From: Acetobacteraceae bacterium
GTDB lineage: Bacteria > Pseudomonadota > Alphaproteobacteria > Acetobacterales > Acetobacteraceae
Direction of reading: 5' to 3'
DNA length: 7,688 bases
NCBI GenBank assembly: GCA_947446625.1
Contig: CANFIE010000183.1
Coordinates: 1 to 7,688, forward strand
The translations under genes and the position numbers were made by a program. This document shows positions 1 to 5,475 of the stretch, piece after piece. Positions within the stretch are counted from its first letter, which is position 1. Each line of letters starts with the position of its first letter. The notes beneath the pieces are model-generated. The model saw nothing but the letters and a program-made list of their open reading frames with translations, made no database searches and was not told the DNA's origin.

Positions 1-49
1 GGCGCTGCATCCGCGCCGCCCTGGCCGCGCGGCCCGAGACCCCGATGCC

Positions 50-712
50 GTGCCAGTGCTGCGCGACGCGCCGCAGGAATTGCTGCCGGCGCCCGAGAGC
101 CTGGACCAGGCCCGACTGGAATTGCCCGCCAGCCCGCGTGCCGCCTGCCTGGCCGCCGCCCGCCGGGCGGAACAGATTCACGCCCTGCCCGCCGGTCTGC
201 TGGTGGCGGTGGCAATGAGCGAGAGCAGCTTGAACGCCCTGGCCATCAAGGTTGGGCGCAACATGTACTACCCGCGCGACCTGGAACGGGCGCAGGAGAT
301 TCTGGCCAAGGCGCCGCCGCGCTCCTCGCCCATGGTGGGTTGCGTGCAGGTGAATGCCCGGGTGCATGCCCAGGGCAGCACCTGGCCGCTGGACCCGCTG
401 CGCTCCACCGACTGGGCGGGCGGCATGCTGCGCCGCTGGCACCAGGAAACCGGTGACTGGGTGGAGGCACTGCGGCGCTGGCATGGCGGCAGCGCCCGTA
501 CCGAACACGGCGTGCTGTGCCGGGTGCGGGCCAAGCTGGAAGTAGCCAACCCGGAAAACGACATGCTGCGCGACTACCCCTGCCAGGATACCGCCGTGGC
601 GGCGCGCACCCGGCGCGAGGGCCGCGGCATTCTGGAAGTGGCAGAGGTGGCCGATCTGGCCCGCGTGGCCGCCGCCCCCACCGAAGCCTCGGCGGGCGAG
701 CGGGCCAACTGA
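50..712 (+). CDS. Lytic transglycosylase-like protein (SLT / lysozyme fold), 5' end uncertain
   Basis: Probably a peptidoglycan-cleaving lytic transglycosylase acting in the periplasm. Numbering from the GTG at 50, the SLT-type signatures appear in order: the catalytic-Glu motif MSESSLN (Glu58) after an Ala-rich helix, GCVQVN (97-102) matching the usual G-(L/I)-M-Q-(I/V)-N, and ALRRWHGG (140-147) in place of the usual A-x-x-x-Y-N-x-G. A low-complexity tail follows from about residue 185. The start is uncertain: GTG 50 has no convincing ribosome binding site, no signal peptide follows it, and the frame stays open to the left edge, so the gene may begin outside the window with its export signal there. 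It converges on the small lipoprotein gene, with 29 nt between the two stops. Its strand and position do not tie it to the polyene genes. Family call is good; the exact subfamily (MltE/Slt/virB1-like) cannot be set. The Trp in the third motif where Tyr is usual is a mild oddity. Confidence 0.7.
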   Translation: MPVLRDAPQELLPAPESLDQARLELPASPRAACLAAARRAEQIHALPAGLLVAVAMSESSLNALAIKVGRNMYYPRDLERAQEILAKAPPRSSPMVGCVQVNARVHAQGSTWPLDPLRSTDWAGGMLRRWHQETGDWVEALRRWHGGSARTEHGVLCRVRAKLEVANPENDMLRDYPCQDTAVAARTRREGRGILEVAEVADLARVAAAPTEASAGERAN

Positions 713-718
713 TTTCGC

Positions 719-740
719 CGGTCGCGCTGTTGCGCGGCTG
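719..740. terminator. Hairpin between convergent genes, candidate bidirectional terminator
   Basis: Between the stop of the transglycosylase-like gene and the stop of the lipoprotein gene lies a GC-rich inverted repeat. Arms 719-727 and 732-740 form nine pairs, two of them G-T wobbles, with a core CGCGC/GCGCG stem closed by a TGTT loop. Neither side has a real run of T: TT follows at 741-742 on the + strand, and the - strand reads into GAAATC. It would therefore be a weak intrinsic terminator at best. The position between two convergent genes, in a gap of only 29 nt, is the main support. Confidence 0.35.
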
Positions 741-741
741 T

Positions 742-930
742 TCAGCGTACGGCGCGGTCCACCGCGCGGCCGGCGCGTTCGCCCGGGCCCGGCGGGTCCA
801 CCGCGTCGCGCAGGCGTTCTCCGGCGCGGTCCAGGCTTTCACCGGCGCGTTCGGCGGGGCCGGGCTTGTCGCAGGCGGGCAGGGCCAACAGCAGCAGCAG
901 GGCAAGCAGGGGGCGTAGGGCGGGGGGCAT
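742..930 (-). CDS. Small lipoprotein, 62 aa, with repeated ERAG..DRA motif
   Basis: A short lipoprotein of unknown function. The start at 930 is preferred over an in-frame ATG at 957 because GAGGA (938-942) sits 7 nt upstream and the protein then begins with a typical signal peptide: a short n-region (MPPALRP), a Leu-rich core, and the lipobox LPAC with Cys20 as the lipidated residue. Asp21 follows the Cys; in enterobacteria Asp at +2 keeps lipoproteins in the inner membrane, but that rule may not hold here. The mature part is about 42 residues, strongly charged (Arg, Glu, Asp), and consists largely of two related segments, ERAGESLDRAGE (27-38) and ERAGRAVDRAVR (51-62), around a Pro/Gly linker. 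It could form short amphipathic helices. It is the last gene of the - strand string, 43 nt after DUF502, so may be co-transcribed. Its own ribosome site and the longer gap leave room for independent expression. No specific family is recognised. Confidence 0.75.
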   Translation of the reverse strand: MPPALRPLLALLLLLALPACDKPGPAERAGESLDRAGERLRDAVDPPGPGERAGRAVDRAVR

Positions 931-937
931 TGTGCTG

Positions 938-942
938 TCCTC
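938..942 (-). promoter_or_regulatory. Shine-Dalgarno deciding the lipoprotein start
   Basis: On the - strand this reads GAGGA, 7 nt before the ATG at 930. The alternative in-frame ATG at 957 has no comparable site, so this decides the start and places the signal peptide at the very N-terminus. The whole 931-973 gap otherwise holds only a 4-bp GCCC/GGGC hairpin and no recognisable promoter. Confidence 0.6.
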
Positions 943-973
943 GGGCGGTACAGCCATAACGCCCGGATGGGCT

Positions 974-1621
974 TCAGGTTGCCAGCAGCTTGGCGGGCAG
1001 TGAGACGCCCATCGAGACGTAGAGGCTGGTGAGGTCGTCGATGCCCAGATGCGCGTCCTTCACCCAGGCTTCCGGCAGAAAGAGCAGGCCGCCACCCACC
1101 GGCACCGGGGCCGAGGGGATGAGCACCGGGCGGTAGCGGGCGCCTTCGATGGTGACGACTTCCGTGCTGGGCATCAGCGCCAGCACCGCGGTGCCGCCGG
1201 GGCCGCCGAACAGGCACCAGACGGGCGTCATGGCCTGGAGTTCGGTGCCCTTGGAGGGTTGCAGCAGCTTGGCGAAGCGGCCGACCAGGCCATAGATGGG
1301 GCCAACCAGCGGAATGCGCAGGATGGCGCGGTCCATTAGGCTGAGCGTCCAGTCCAGCAGGCTGGCCTTGACCAGCACCCCGGTGAACCACAGCCCGCTG
1401 AGCAGCACCGCCACCCCGGCGAAATAGGCGAAGCCTTCCGAGGTGACGACCGAGAGGCCGAGCTCGCGCAGCCAGTCGCCAATCATGCTGCCGGGGCCGA
1501 TATAGTCGTGCAGGGTCTCGCCCAGCCAGATGATGAGCAGGATGGTGAGCAGCAGCGGCAGGAAGGCCAGCACCCCGGCCAGCAGCGTGCCGCCCACATG
1601 TTTCATCGCACGACTGAACAT
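974..1621 (-). CDS. DUF502 family integral membrane protein
   Basis: Membrane protein of the DUF502 family (PF04367), function unknown. The 215 residues are about the usual family length. There are two strongly hydrophobic segments, at about 10-34 and 64-86. Family hallmarks follow: RIPLVGPIYGLVGRFAKLL (102-120), a Gly/Pro-rich stretch near 138-145, PVPVGGGLLFLPE (172-184) and the closing DLTSLYVSMG (196-205). The start at 1621 lies only 6 nt after the stop of the lyase gene, with a weak GGGG 9 nt upstream; ATG at 1606 (Met6) is an alternative that would trim five residues. The spacing implies co-transcription with the lyase and polyene genes, yet DUF502 proteins are widespread outside pigment clusters, so this may be a housekeeping envelope gene that happens to sit downstream. 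Family assignment is confident; a pathway role is not shown. Confidence 0.88.
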   Translation of the reverse strand: MFSRAMKHVGGTLLAGVLAFLPLLLTILLIIWLGETLHDYIGPGSMIGDWLRELGLSVVTSEGFAYFAGVAVLLSGLWFTGVLVKASLLDWTLSLMDRAILRIPLVGPIYGLVGRFAKLLQPSKGTELQAMTPVWCLFGGPGGTAVLALMPSTEVVTIEGARYRPVLIPSAPVPVGGGLLFLPEAWVKDAHLGIDDLTSLYVSMGVSLPAKLLAT

Positions 1622-1627
1622 GACTGA

Positions 1628-2974
1628 TTACCCCAGGCGTTTCAGTACATTATCGATGAAAGCCTGGGTGCTGCCCAGGTAATTGCTGGGGTCGCACAGC
1701 ATGGCCACCTGTTGCGGCGTCAGCCGGCCGGCCACTTGCGGGTCCATCAGCAGGGCATTGGCCAGCGGCAGGCCCTGGGCCAGCGCCACGTCGCAGGCGT
1801 GGTGGACCACGTGGTGGGCTTCGCCACGGCCCAGCGCCGGGGCCAGGCCCATCATCACCTGCTCGGAGACGATCAGGCCGCCGGTGCTTTCCAGGTTCTG
1901 CCGCATGCGGCGGGCATCCACGGTCAGGCCCTCGGCGATGACGCGGGCCTGGGTGAGGGCACCATGGGTGAGCAGGAAGGCCTGGCCGATGGCGAGTGGC
2001 TCGGACTGCCAGGGGCCGGTGCCGCGTTCCTGGTCCTGCGCCATGGCGCTGAGCATTTGCGGCACCAGGGCGTGCACACCGCGGGCCTGGGCCAGGATGT
2101 ATTCGCAGGAAATCGGGTTGCGCTTCTGCGGCATGGTGGAGGAGCCGCCACGGCCATCCACATGCGGCTCGGCCACCTCGGCCACCTCGGTCTGCATCAT
2201 CAGCATGACATCGGTGGCGAGCTTGGACAGGCTGCCGGCGAGCAGGCCGAGGAAGCAGACGGCTTCGGCCAGGCCGTCTCGGGAGACGTGCCAGGGGATG
2301 TCGGGCACGGCCAGGCCGAGCTCATTGCCCAGTTCATGCTGCACCTGGATGCCGCCGCCGCCGAGGCTGGCCAGGGTGCCGGCGGCGCCGCCGAATTGCA
2401 GGCGCTCGACCCGGGGGCGGAGCTGTTCCAGCCGTTCCTGCATGGTGATGAGGGGGCTGAGCCAGACCGCGACCTTGTAGCCGAAGGTGACCGGCAGCGC
2501 CTGTTGCAGATGGGTGCGCCCGGCCATGACGGTGTGGCGCTGGGCATAGGCCAGCTTTCCCAGCGCGGTGTTCAGGCCCATGAGGTCGGCGCGGATGAGG
2601 CTGAGCGCCTGGCGGACCTGGAGCACCACGGCGGTGTCCATGATGTCCTGCGTGGTGGCGCCCCAATGGGTCCAGCGCCCGGCATCGGGGCCGGCCAGCA
2701 TGGAGAGCTGGCGCACCAGGCCAACCACGGGGTAGCCGGTGTTGCGGGTGGCGGCGGCGAGGTCGGGCAGGTCGAGCCGGTCAACCACCGCGGCCTGGCT
2801 GATGGCGGCGGCGGCTTCCGGCGGGACAATGCCGAGCCGGGCCTGGGCGCGGGCCAGGGCGGCCTCCACATCCAGCATGCGTTGCAGGAAGGCGCGCTCG
2901 CCCATGGCGGCGCGCATGGCATCGGTGCCGTAGAGCGCACCGAGGACGGGGCTGTCGGCTGGGTTCACACTCAT
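1628..2974 (-). CDS. Fumarase/aspartase-superfamily lyase (3-carboxy-cis,cis-muconate cycloisomerase / adenylosuccinate lyase-like)
   Basis: An all-helical, probably homotetrameric cytoplasmic enzyme of the fumarase/aspartase superfamily, whose members cleave or form C-N or C-O bonds (or lactones) via a fumarate- or muconate-like carbanion intermediate. All three conserved regions are intact: THWGATTQDIMDT (102-114), GRTHLQQALPVTFG (152-165) and the signature GSSTMPQKRNP (277-287) with the catalytic Ser278/Ser279. Length (448 aa) is normal. The RNTGYPV segment near 78 and HWGATTQD lean towards PcaB-type cycloisomerases rather than purine-pathway adenylosuccinate lyase, but the substrate cannot be read from sequence. 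It begins inside the stop of the halogenase-like gene (ATGA overlap) behind a GGAGGAA ribosome site, so it is translationally coupled to the polyene genes. No pca genes are visible nearby. It lacks the MIO-forming Ala-Ser-Gly of the aromatic ammonia-lyases often seen in such clusters. Either a new tailoring or starter step, or an unrelated catabolic gene captured by the operon. Confidence 0.85.
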   Translation of the reverse strand: MSVNPADSPVLGALYGTDAMRAAMGERAFLQRMLDVEAALARAQARLGIVPPEAAAAISQAAVVDRLDLPDLAAATRNTGYPVVGLVRQLSMLAGPDAGRWTHWGATTQDIMDTAVVLQVRQALSLIRADLMGLNTALGKLAYAQRHTVMAGRTHLQQALPVTFGYKVAVWLSPLITMQERLEQLRPRVERLQFGGAAGTLASLGGGGIQVQHELGNELGLAVPDIPWHVSRDGLAEAVCFLGLLAGSLSKLATDVMLMMQTEVAEVAEPHVDGRGGSSTMPQKRNPISCEYILAQARGVHALVPQMLSAMAQDQERGTGPWQSEPLAIGQAFLLTHGALTQARVIAEGLTVDARRMRQNLESTGGLIVSEQVMMGLAPALGRGEAHHVVHHACDVALAQGLPLANALLMDPQVAGRLTPQQVAMLCDPSNYLGSTQAFIDNVLKRLG

Positions 2975-4263
2975 TTACTTCCTCCGCCGGCTTGCAGGCG
3001 CATGCCGGTATTGATGCCCAGCCGCAGCAGCAGCGAGACGAAGTGATAGACGGTTTTGAAGGCGAGGACGGGCAGGATGCTGTCTCGGCCACCGCGCAGA
3101 TTGCCGGCGAGGAGCGAAATCAGGCCATCCTTCATGCGCAGGCGGTTGCCCGGTTCCATGAACAGCATGCGCAGCGCCGGGGTGTTGATGCGGTAGATCA
3201 GCCAGGCGATGCGCTGCATGCCGTGGCGGATATCCTTTTCCATCCGGCGGGCCATGGCTTCGCCGCGGCGAGGATTGTCGAGCCAGGTGTCGGCGACATC
3301 GGCGCCCATTTCGGCGGCGTTCATGGCCAGCAGCACGCCGGAGGAGAAGACAGGGTCGAGGAAGGCGAAACTGTCGCCGATCATCAGCCAGCCGGGGCCG
3401 TGGCAGCTGGGATTCTGGTAGCTGAAATTGCCGGTGCTGGTGACTTCGGTGAGCATGTCGGCGTGCTTCATGCGGGCGCTGACGCTGGGGCTGGCGGCGA
3501 TGCGCTGCATGAACATGTCATGCGGCGAGCCCTTGCGGTTGGCGAAGGCGCTGCGGTTGCCGACGAAGCCGACGCTCATCACGTCATCGGGCAGCGGGAT
3601 GAGCCAGAACCAGCCGTCATCCACCAGATGGATGGAGATGTAGCCTTCCAACTCGCCGTCCCGCCGTTCCACGCCACGGTAATGGGCGAAGAGGGCGGCG
3701 GTGGAGTTGAACTTGTTGGCGCTTTTGCCGCCGAGTTTGTTGGCCAGCAGGGTGTCTCGGCCGGTGGCGTCCAGCAGGTAGCGCGGGGCGTAGTGCTGCG
3801 GGATGCCTTCGGGGCCGATGGCGGTAACCTGGGCGCGGCCACCGGGCGGGGCGAACTGAACCTCGGTGACGCGGGTGCGGTCGGCGGTGTGGGCGCCTTT
3901 TGCTTGCGCGGTGCGCCAGAGGAGTTGGTCGAACTCAGCGCGGGGGACTTGCCAGGAGGAGGTGTAAACCTTGTCGAGCCCCTCGGCGAAGGAGAAGCGG
4001 ACGCGCTGGCCGGTGGCGTCGGAGACGAATTCGGCGCCGGGCTTGTGCACGCCAATGGCGGCCACCTGCTCGCGCAGGCCCAGGCGGTCAAAGATTTTGG
4101 TGTTGCGGGGCAGCAGGCTTTCACCAATGTGGAAGCGCGGGTGTTCGTCCTTTTCCAGCAGCACCACGTTGCGGCCGCGTTCGGCCAGCAGGGCGGCGGC
4201 GGTGCTGCCGGCGGGGCCGCCACCGATGATCAGAACATCGCATTCCTGGGCTGTCATGCTCAT
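2971..4263 (-). CDS. Flavin-dependent halogenase-like FAD oxidoreductase of the aryl polyene cluster
   Basis: A 430-residue FAD protein of the PltA/CmlS/CndH-type halogenase branch, related to flavoproteins of xanthomonadin and other aryl polyene clusters. Visible in order: the Rossmann motif GGGPAGS (14-20), HIGESLLP (45-52), Lys74 in GVHKPGAEF, where these halogenases carry the lysine thought to bind or guide hypohalous acid, DATGRD (165-170), the halogenase motif WFWLIP (218-223, WxWxIP), the second FAD motif IGD (295-297), and FLDPVFSSG (301-309, matching FxxPxxSxG). The C-terminal third (about 387-420) is hydrophobic and basic, suggesting peripheral membrane contact and a lipid-like or carrier-bound substrate. 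A partner flavin reductase would be required and is not in the window. ATG 4263 is chosen because GGAGG (4270-4274) lies 6 nt upstream and the ATG overlaps the ketoreductase stop (ATGA); Met3 is an alternative. Some homologues with these motifs may be plain oxidoreductases, so halogenation is a hypothesis. Confidence 0.82.
   Translation of the reverse strand: MSMTAQECDVLIIGGGPAGSTAAALLAERGRNVVLLEKDEHPRFHIGESLLPRNTKIFDRLGLREQVAAIGVHKPGAEFVSDATGQRVRFSFAEGLDKVYTSSWQVPRAEFDQLLWRTAQAKGAHTADRTRVTEVQFAPPGGRAQVTAIGPEGIPQHYAPRYLLDATGRDTLLANKLGGKSANKFNSTAALFAHYRGVERRDGELEGYISIHLVDDGWFWLIPLPDDVMSVGFVGNRSAFANRKGSPHDMFMQRIAASPSVSARMKHADMLTEVTSTGNFSYQNPSCHGPGWLMIGDSFAFLDPVFSSGVLLAMNAAEMGADVADTWLDNPRRGEAMARRMEKDIRHGMQRIAWLIYRINTPALRMLFMEPGNRLRMKDGLISLLAGNLRGGRDSILPVLAFKTVYHFVSLLLRLGINTGMRLQAGGGSK
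2979..2985 (-). promoter_or_regulatory. Strong Shine-Dalgarno for the lyase, inside the end of the halogenase-like gene
   Basis: Reads GGAGGAA on the - strand, with 6 nt between GGAGG and the lyase ATG at 2974. It lies within the last codons of the upstream gene, whose TGA overlaps the ATG (ATGA, 2971-2974). This is the strongest ribosome site in the window together with the one before the halogenase-like gene. It indicates that the lyase is meant to be made at a high level alongside the flavoprotein. Confidence 0.75.
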
Positions 4264-4979
4264 CCCATGCCTCCGTTGATGGAGATTGCCTGGCCGGTGA
4301 TATAGCCCGCCTGGTCTGAGGCGAGGAAGTTAATCAGGTCGGCCACTTCCTCGGGCCGGCCGGCGCGGCGGGCGGGAACGATTTCGGCGATGCGCTTGGC
4401 GTCCATGGCCTGTTCCACCGCCGGGGAGGCGATGATGCCAGGGGCGACGGCATTGGCGGTGACGCCACGGCTGGCGACTTCCCGCGCCAGGGACTTCACC
4501 GCGCCGATGAGCCCGGCCTTGGCTGCGCCGTAATTCACCTGGCCGCGATTGCCGAGTATGGCGGTGACCGAGGAGACGGCGATGATGCGGCCCCAGCGCG
4601 TGGCCAGCATGGGCAGCAGCAGCGGCTGCACCACGGCGTAGAAGCCACCGAGCGAAACATCCAGCACGCTTTGCCATTGCACCGGGCTCATGCCGGCGAA
4701 GGGGGCGTCGGCATGGGTGCCGGCATTGTGCACCACCACCTGGGGCACGCCCTTGGCCAGCAGCAACTGCATGGCGGCGTGGGTGGCGGGTTGGTCGGCC
4801 AGGTCGCAGGCCAGGGCCTCGGCGCTATGGCCGGCGGCGGTGAGTTCAGCGGCCAGGGCCTGCGCGCGTTCGGCGCCGGCATGGGCGTGGATGATGACGT
4901 GCAGGCCGGAGGCGGCGAGGCGGCGGGTGATGGCGGCGCCGAGCGGGCTAGCACCGCCGGTGATGAGGGCGCGCCTCAT
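4260..4979 (-). CDS. FabG-type 3-oxoacyl-ACP reductase (SDR) of the aryl polyene cluster
   Basis: Short-chain dehydrogenase/reductase expected to reduce the 3-keto group of the ACP-bound growing polyene with NADPH, the counterpart of ApeQ in known aryl polyene systems. The 239 residues match FabG length. Seen: the nucleotide-binding glycine motif TGGASPLG (7-14), HNAG (84-87) for the usual NNAG, catalytic Ser137, Tyr150 and Lys154 in the normal S-x12-Y-x3-K spacing (GNRGQVNYGAAKAG), the PG motif APGIIA, and the FabG-like C-terminus YITGQAISINGG. Oddly, the tetrad Asn expected in the N-L-x-x-x-F stretch is Ser109 (LDVSLGGFY). The open frame extends far upstream as an artefact; ATG 4979 is chosen because the SDR fold begins right there. 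This start has no clear Shine-Dalgarno and follows a 64-nt gap with a hairpin, unlike its overlapping neighbours. Its stop overlaps the next gene (ATGA). Confidence 0.92.
   Translation of the reverse strand: MRRALITGGASPLGAAITRRLAASGLHVIIHAHAGAERAQALAAELTAAGHSAEALACDLADQPATHAAMQLLLAKGVPQVVVHNAGTHADAPFAGMSPVQWQSVLDVSLGGFYAVVQPLLLPMLATRWGRIIAVSSVTAILGNRGQVNYGAAKAGLIGAVKSLAREVASRGVTANAVAPGIIASPAVEQAMDAKRIAEIVPARRAGRPEEVADLINFLASDQAGYITGQAISINGGMG
4270..4274 (-). promoter_or_regulatory. Shine-Dalgarno for the halogenase-like gene
   Basis: Reads GGAGG on the - strand, 6 nt before ATG 4263 and within the codons for the C-terminal NGGMG of the ketoreductase. It favours ATG 4263 over the second ATG at 4257, which would be 12 nt away. 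Confidence 0.65.
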
Positions 4980-4986
4980 GCTGTGT

Positions 4987-5009
4987 GCAGGCAGGCGGTG
5001 CCTGCATGC
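4987..5009 (-). promoter_or_regulatory. Hairpin in the leader of the ketoreductase gene
   Basis: A near-perfect inverted repeat: arms 4987-4996 and 5000-5009 pair at nine of ten positions around a 3-nt loop (ACC on the transcribed strand). It sits in the only real gap within the polyene gene string (4980-5043) and ends 7 nt before the ketoreductase ATG, where the ribosome site would be expected. No T-run follows, so it does not look like an intrinsic terminator. It could affect translation initiation, mRNA processing or stability. Function is inferred only from position. Confidence 0.45.
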
Positions 5010-5043
5010 CGATCGATCGCTGGCCGGGAGGTGGGGCGGCGCT

Positions 5044-5475
5044 TCATGCCGGGCGAGAGAGCGCGATGGCGGCGCGGCCTTGCAGCAGCGGGCGGTGGTC
5101 CGCCGTGGCCAGGGTAAATGCGTAGAGCAAGCCGGACGCCTCCCTGTGTTGCAACTGCGCGGCGATTCGCAGCCGGCCATGGGCGGGATCATCCAGCCAT
5201 TCCGCCTGCAGCGCCACTTCGCGCAGGCTGGCCAGAAAGCCCACCGGCTGTGGCTGGCCACCGGCCGTAAGCGCGCCGTGCAGCGCGGCGGCCTGCATGG
5301 CGTATTCAATGCCGGCCTCGGCGCCCAGGCGGCCGGCGCGGCGCAGCGGGTTGCTGGCTTCCAGGTGGCTGCTGGCGCGGCAGGTGATGTTTTCGGCGTC
5401 CCATGCCTCCAACTGGTCCAGCAGCACCATGGCGCCGGCATGGGGCAGCAGGGCGGCAATGCCGGCGCGCTGCAT
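5044..5475 (-). CDS. 3-hydroxyacyl-ACP dehydratase, hotdog fold (ApeP-like)
   Basis: A 143-residue single-hotdog protein expected to remove water from the 3-hydroxyacyl-ACP intermediate, giving the conjugated double bonds of the polyene. The N-terminal LLPHAGAMVLLD (9-20) is the counterpart of the FabZ/FabA segment with the catalytic His (His12), and AGIEYAMQAAALHG (54-67) corresponds to the long central helix with the acidic catalytic residue (Glu57). The central PVGFLASLREVAL (77-89) is the typical strand of this subfamily. Known aryl polyene systems use two such dehydratases that work together (ApeI and ApeP); the second is not in this window. The start at 5475 overlaps the stop of the upstream KS-like gene by one base (TGATG), so translation is probably coupled; no strong ribosome site of its own is seen. 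The longer open frame upstream is only a shadow of the neighbour. Subfamily call rests on motifs plus context. Confidence 0.88.
   Translation of the reverse strand: MQRAGIAALLPHAGAMVLLDQLEAWDAENITCRASSHLEASNPLRRAGRLGAEAGIEYAMQAAALHGALTAGGQPQPVGFLASLREVALQAEWLDDPAHGRLRIAAQLQHREASGLLYAFTLATADHRPLLQGRAAIALSRPA

Noticed and set aside
885..910. CAG-rich tract
   Set aside because: Codes for the Leu-rich core of the lipoprotein signal peptide (CTG codons on the - strand), so no separate repeat element is needed.
961..972. GCCC-loop-GGGC hairpin after the DUF502 stop
   Set aside because: Only four pairs and no T-run, too weak to call a terminator.
246..1391. 381-codon frame on the - strand covering the transglycosylase-like, lipoprotein and DUF502 genes
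   Set aside because: Product is Pro/Arg-rich without recognisable domains and crosses three better supported genes on both strands.
2165..2200. Short direct repeat of a GGCCACCTC-like unit
   Set aside because: It encodes the TEVAEVAE stretch inside a conserved helix of the lyase and is explained by coding.
1712..3046. 444-codon open frame on the + strand opposite the lyase
   Set aside because: Same shadow effect: low-complexity Gly/Ala/His-rich product, no ribosome site seen, and the lyase on the other strand has all conserved regions.
2992..4305. 437-codon open frame on the + strand opposite the halogenase-like gene
   Set aside because: Very GC-rich genes leave long open frames on the opposite strand. 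The product is rich in Ala, Gly, His and Gln with no domain, and the - strand gene has complete family motifs.
5011..5019. GATCGATCG palindrome
   Set aside because: Short overlapping GATC/CGATCG sites occur by chance; no further symmetry or repeat copies were seen.
4980..5459. N-terminal extension of the ketoreductase frame (fusion protein of 399 residues)
   Set aside because: The extension is an out-of-frame copy of the dehydratase gene rich in Pro, Cys and Trp; the SDR fold starts exactly at ATG 4979.
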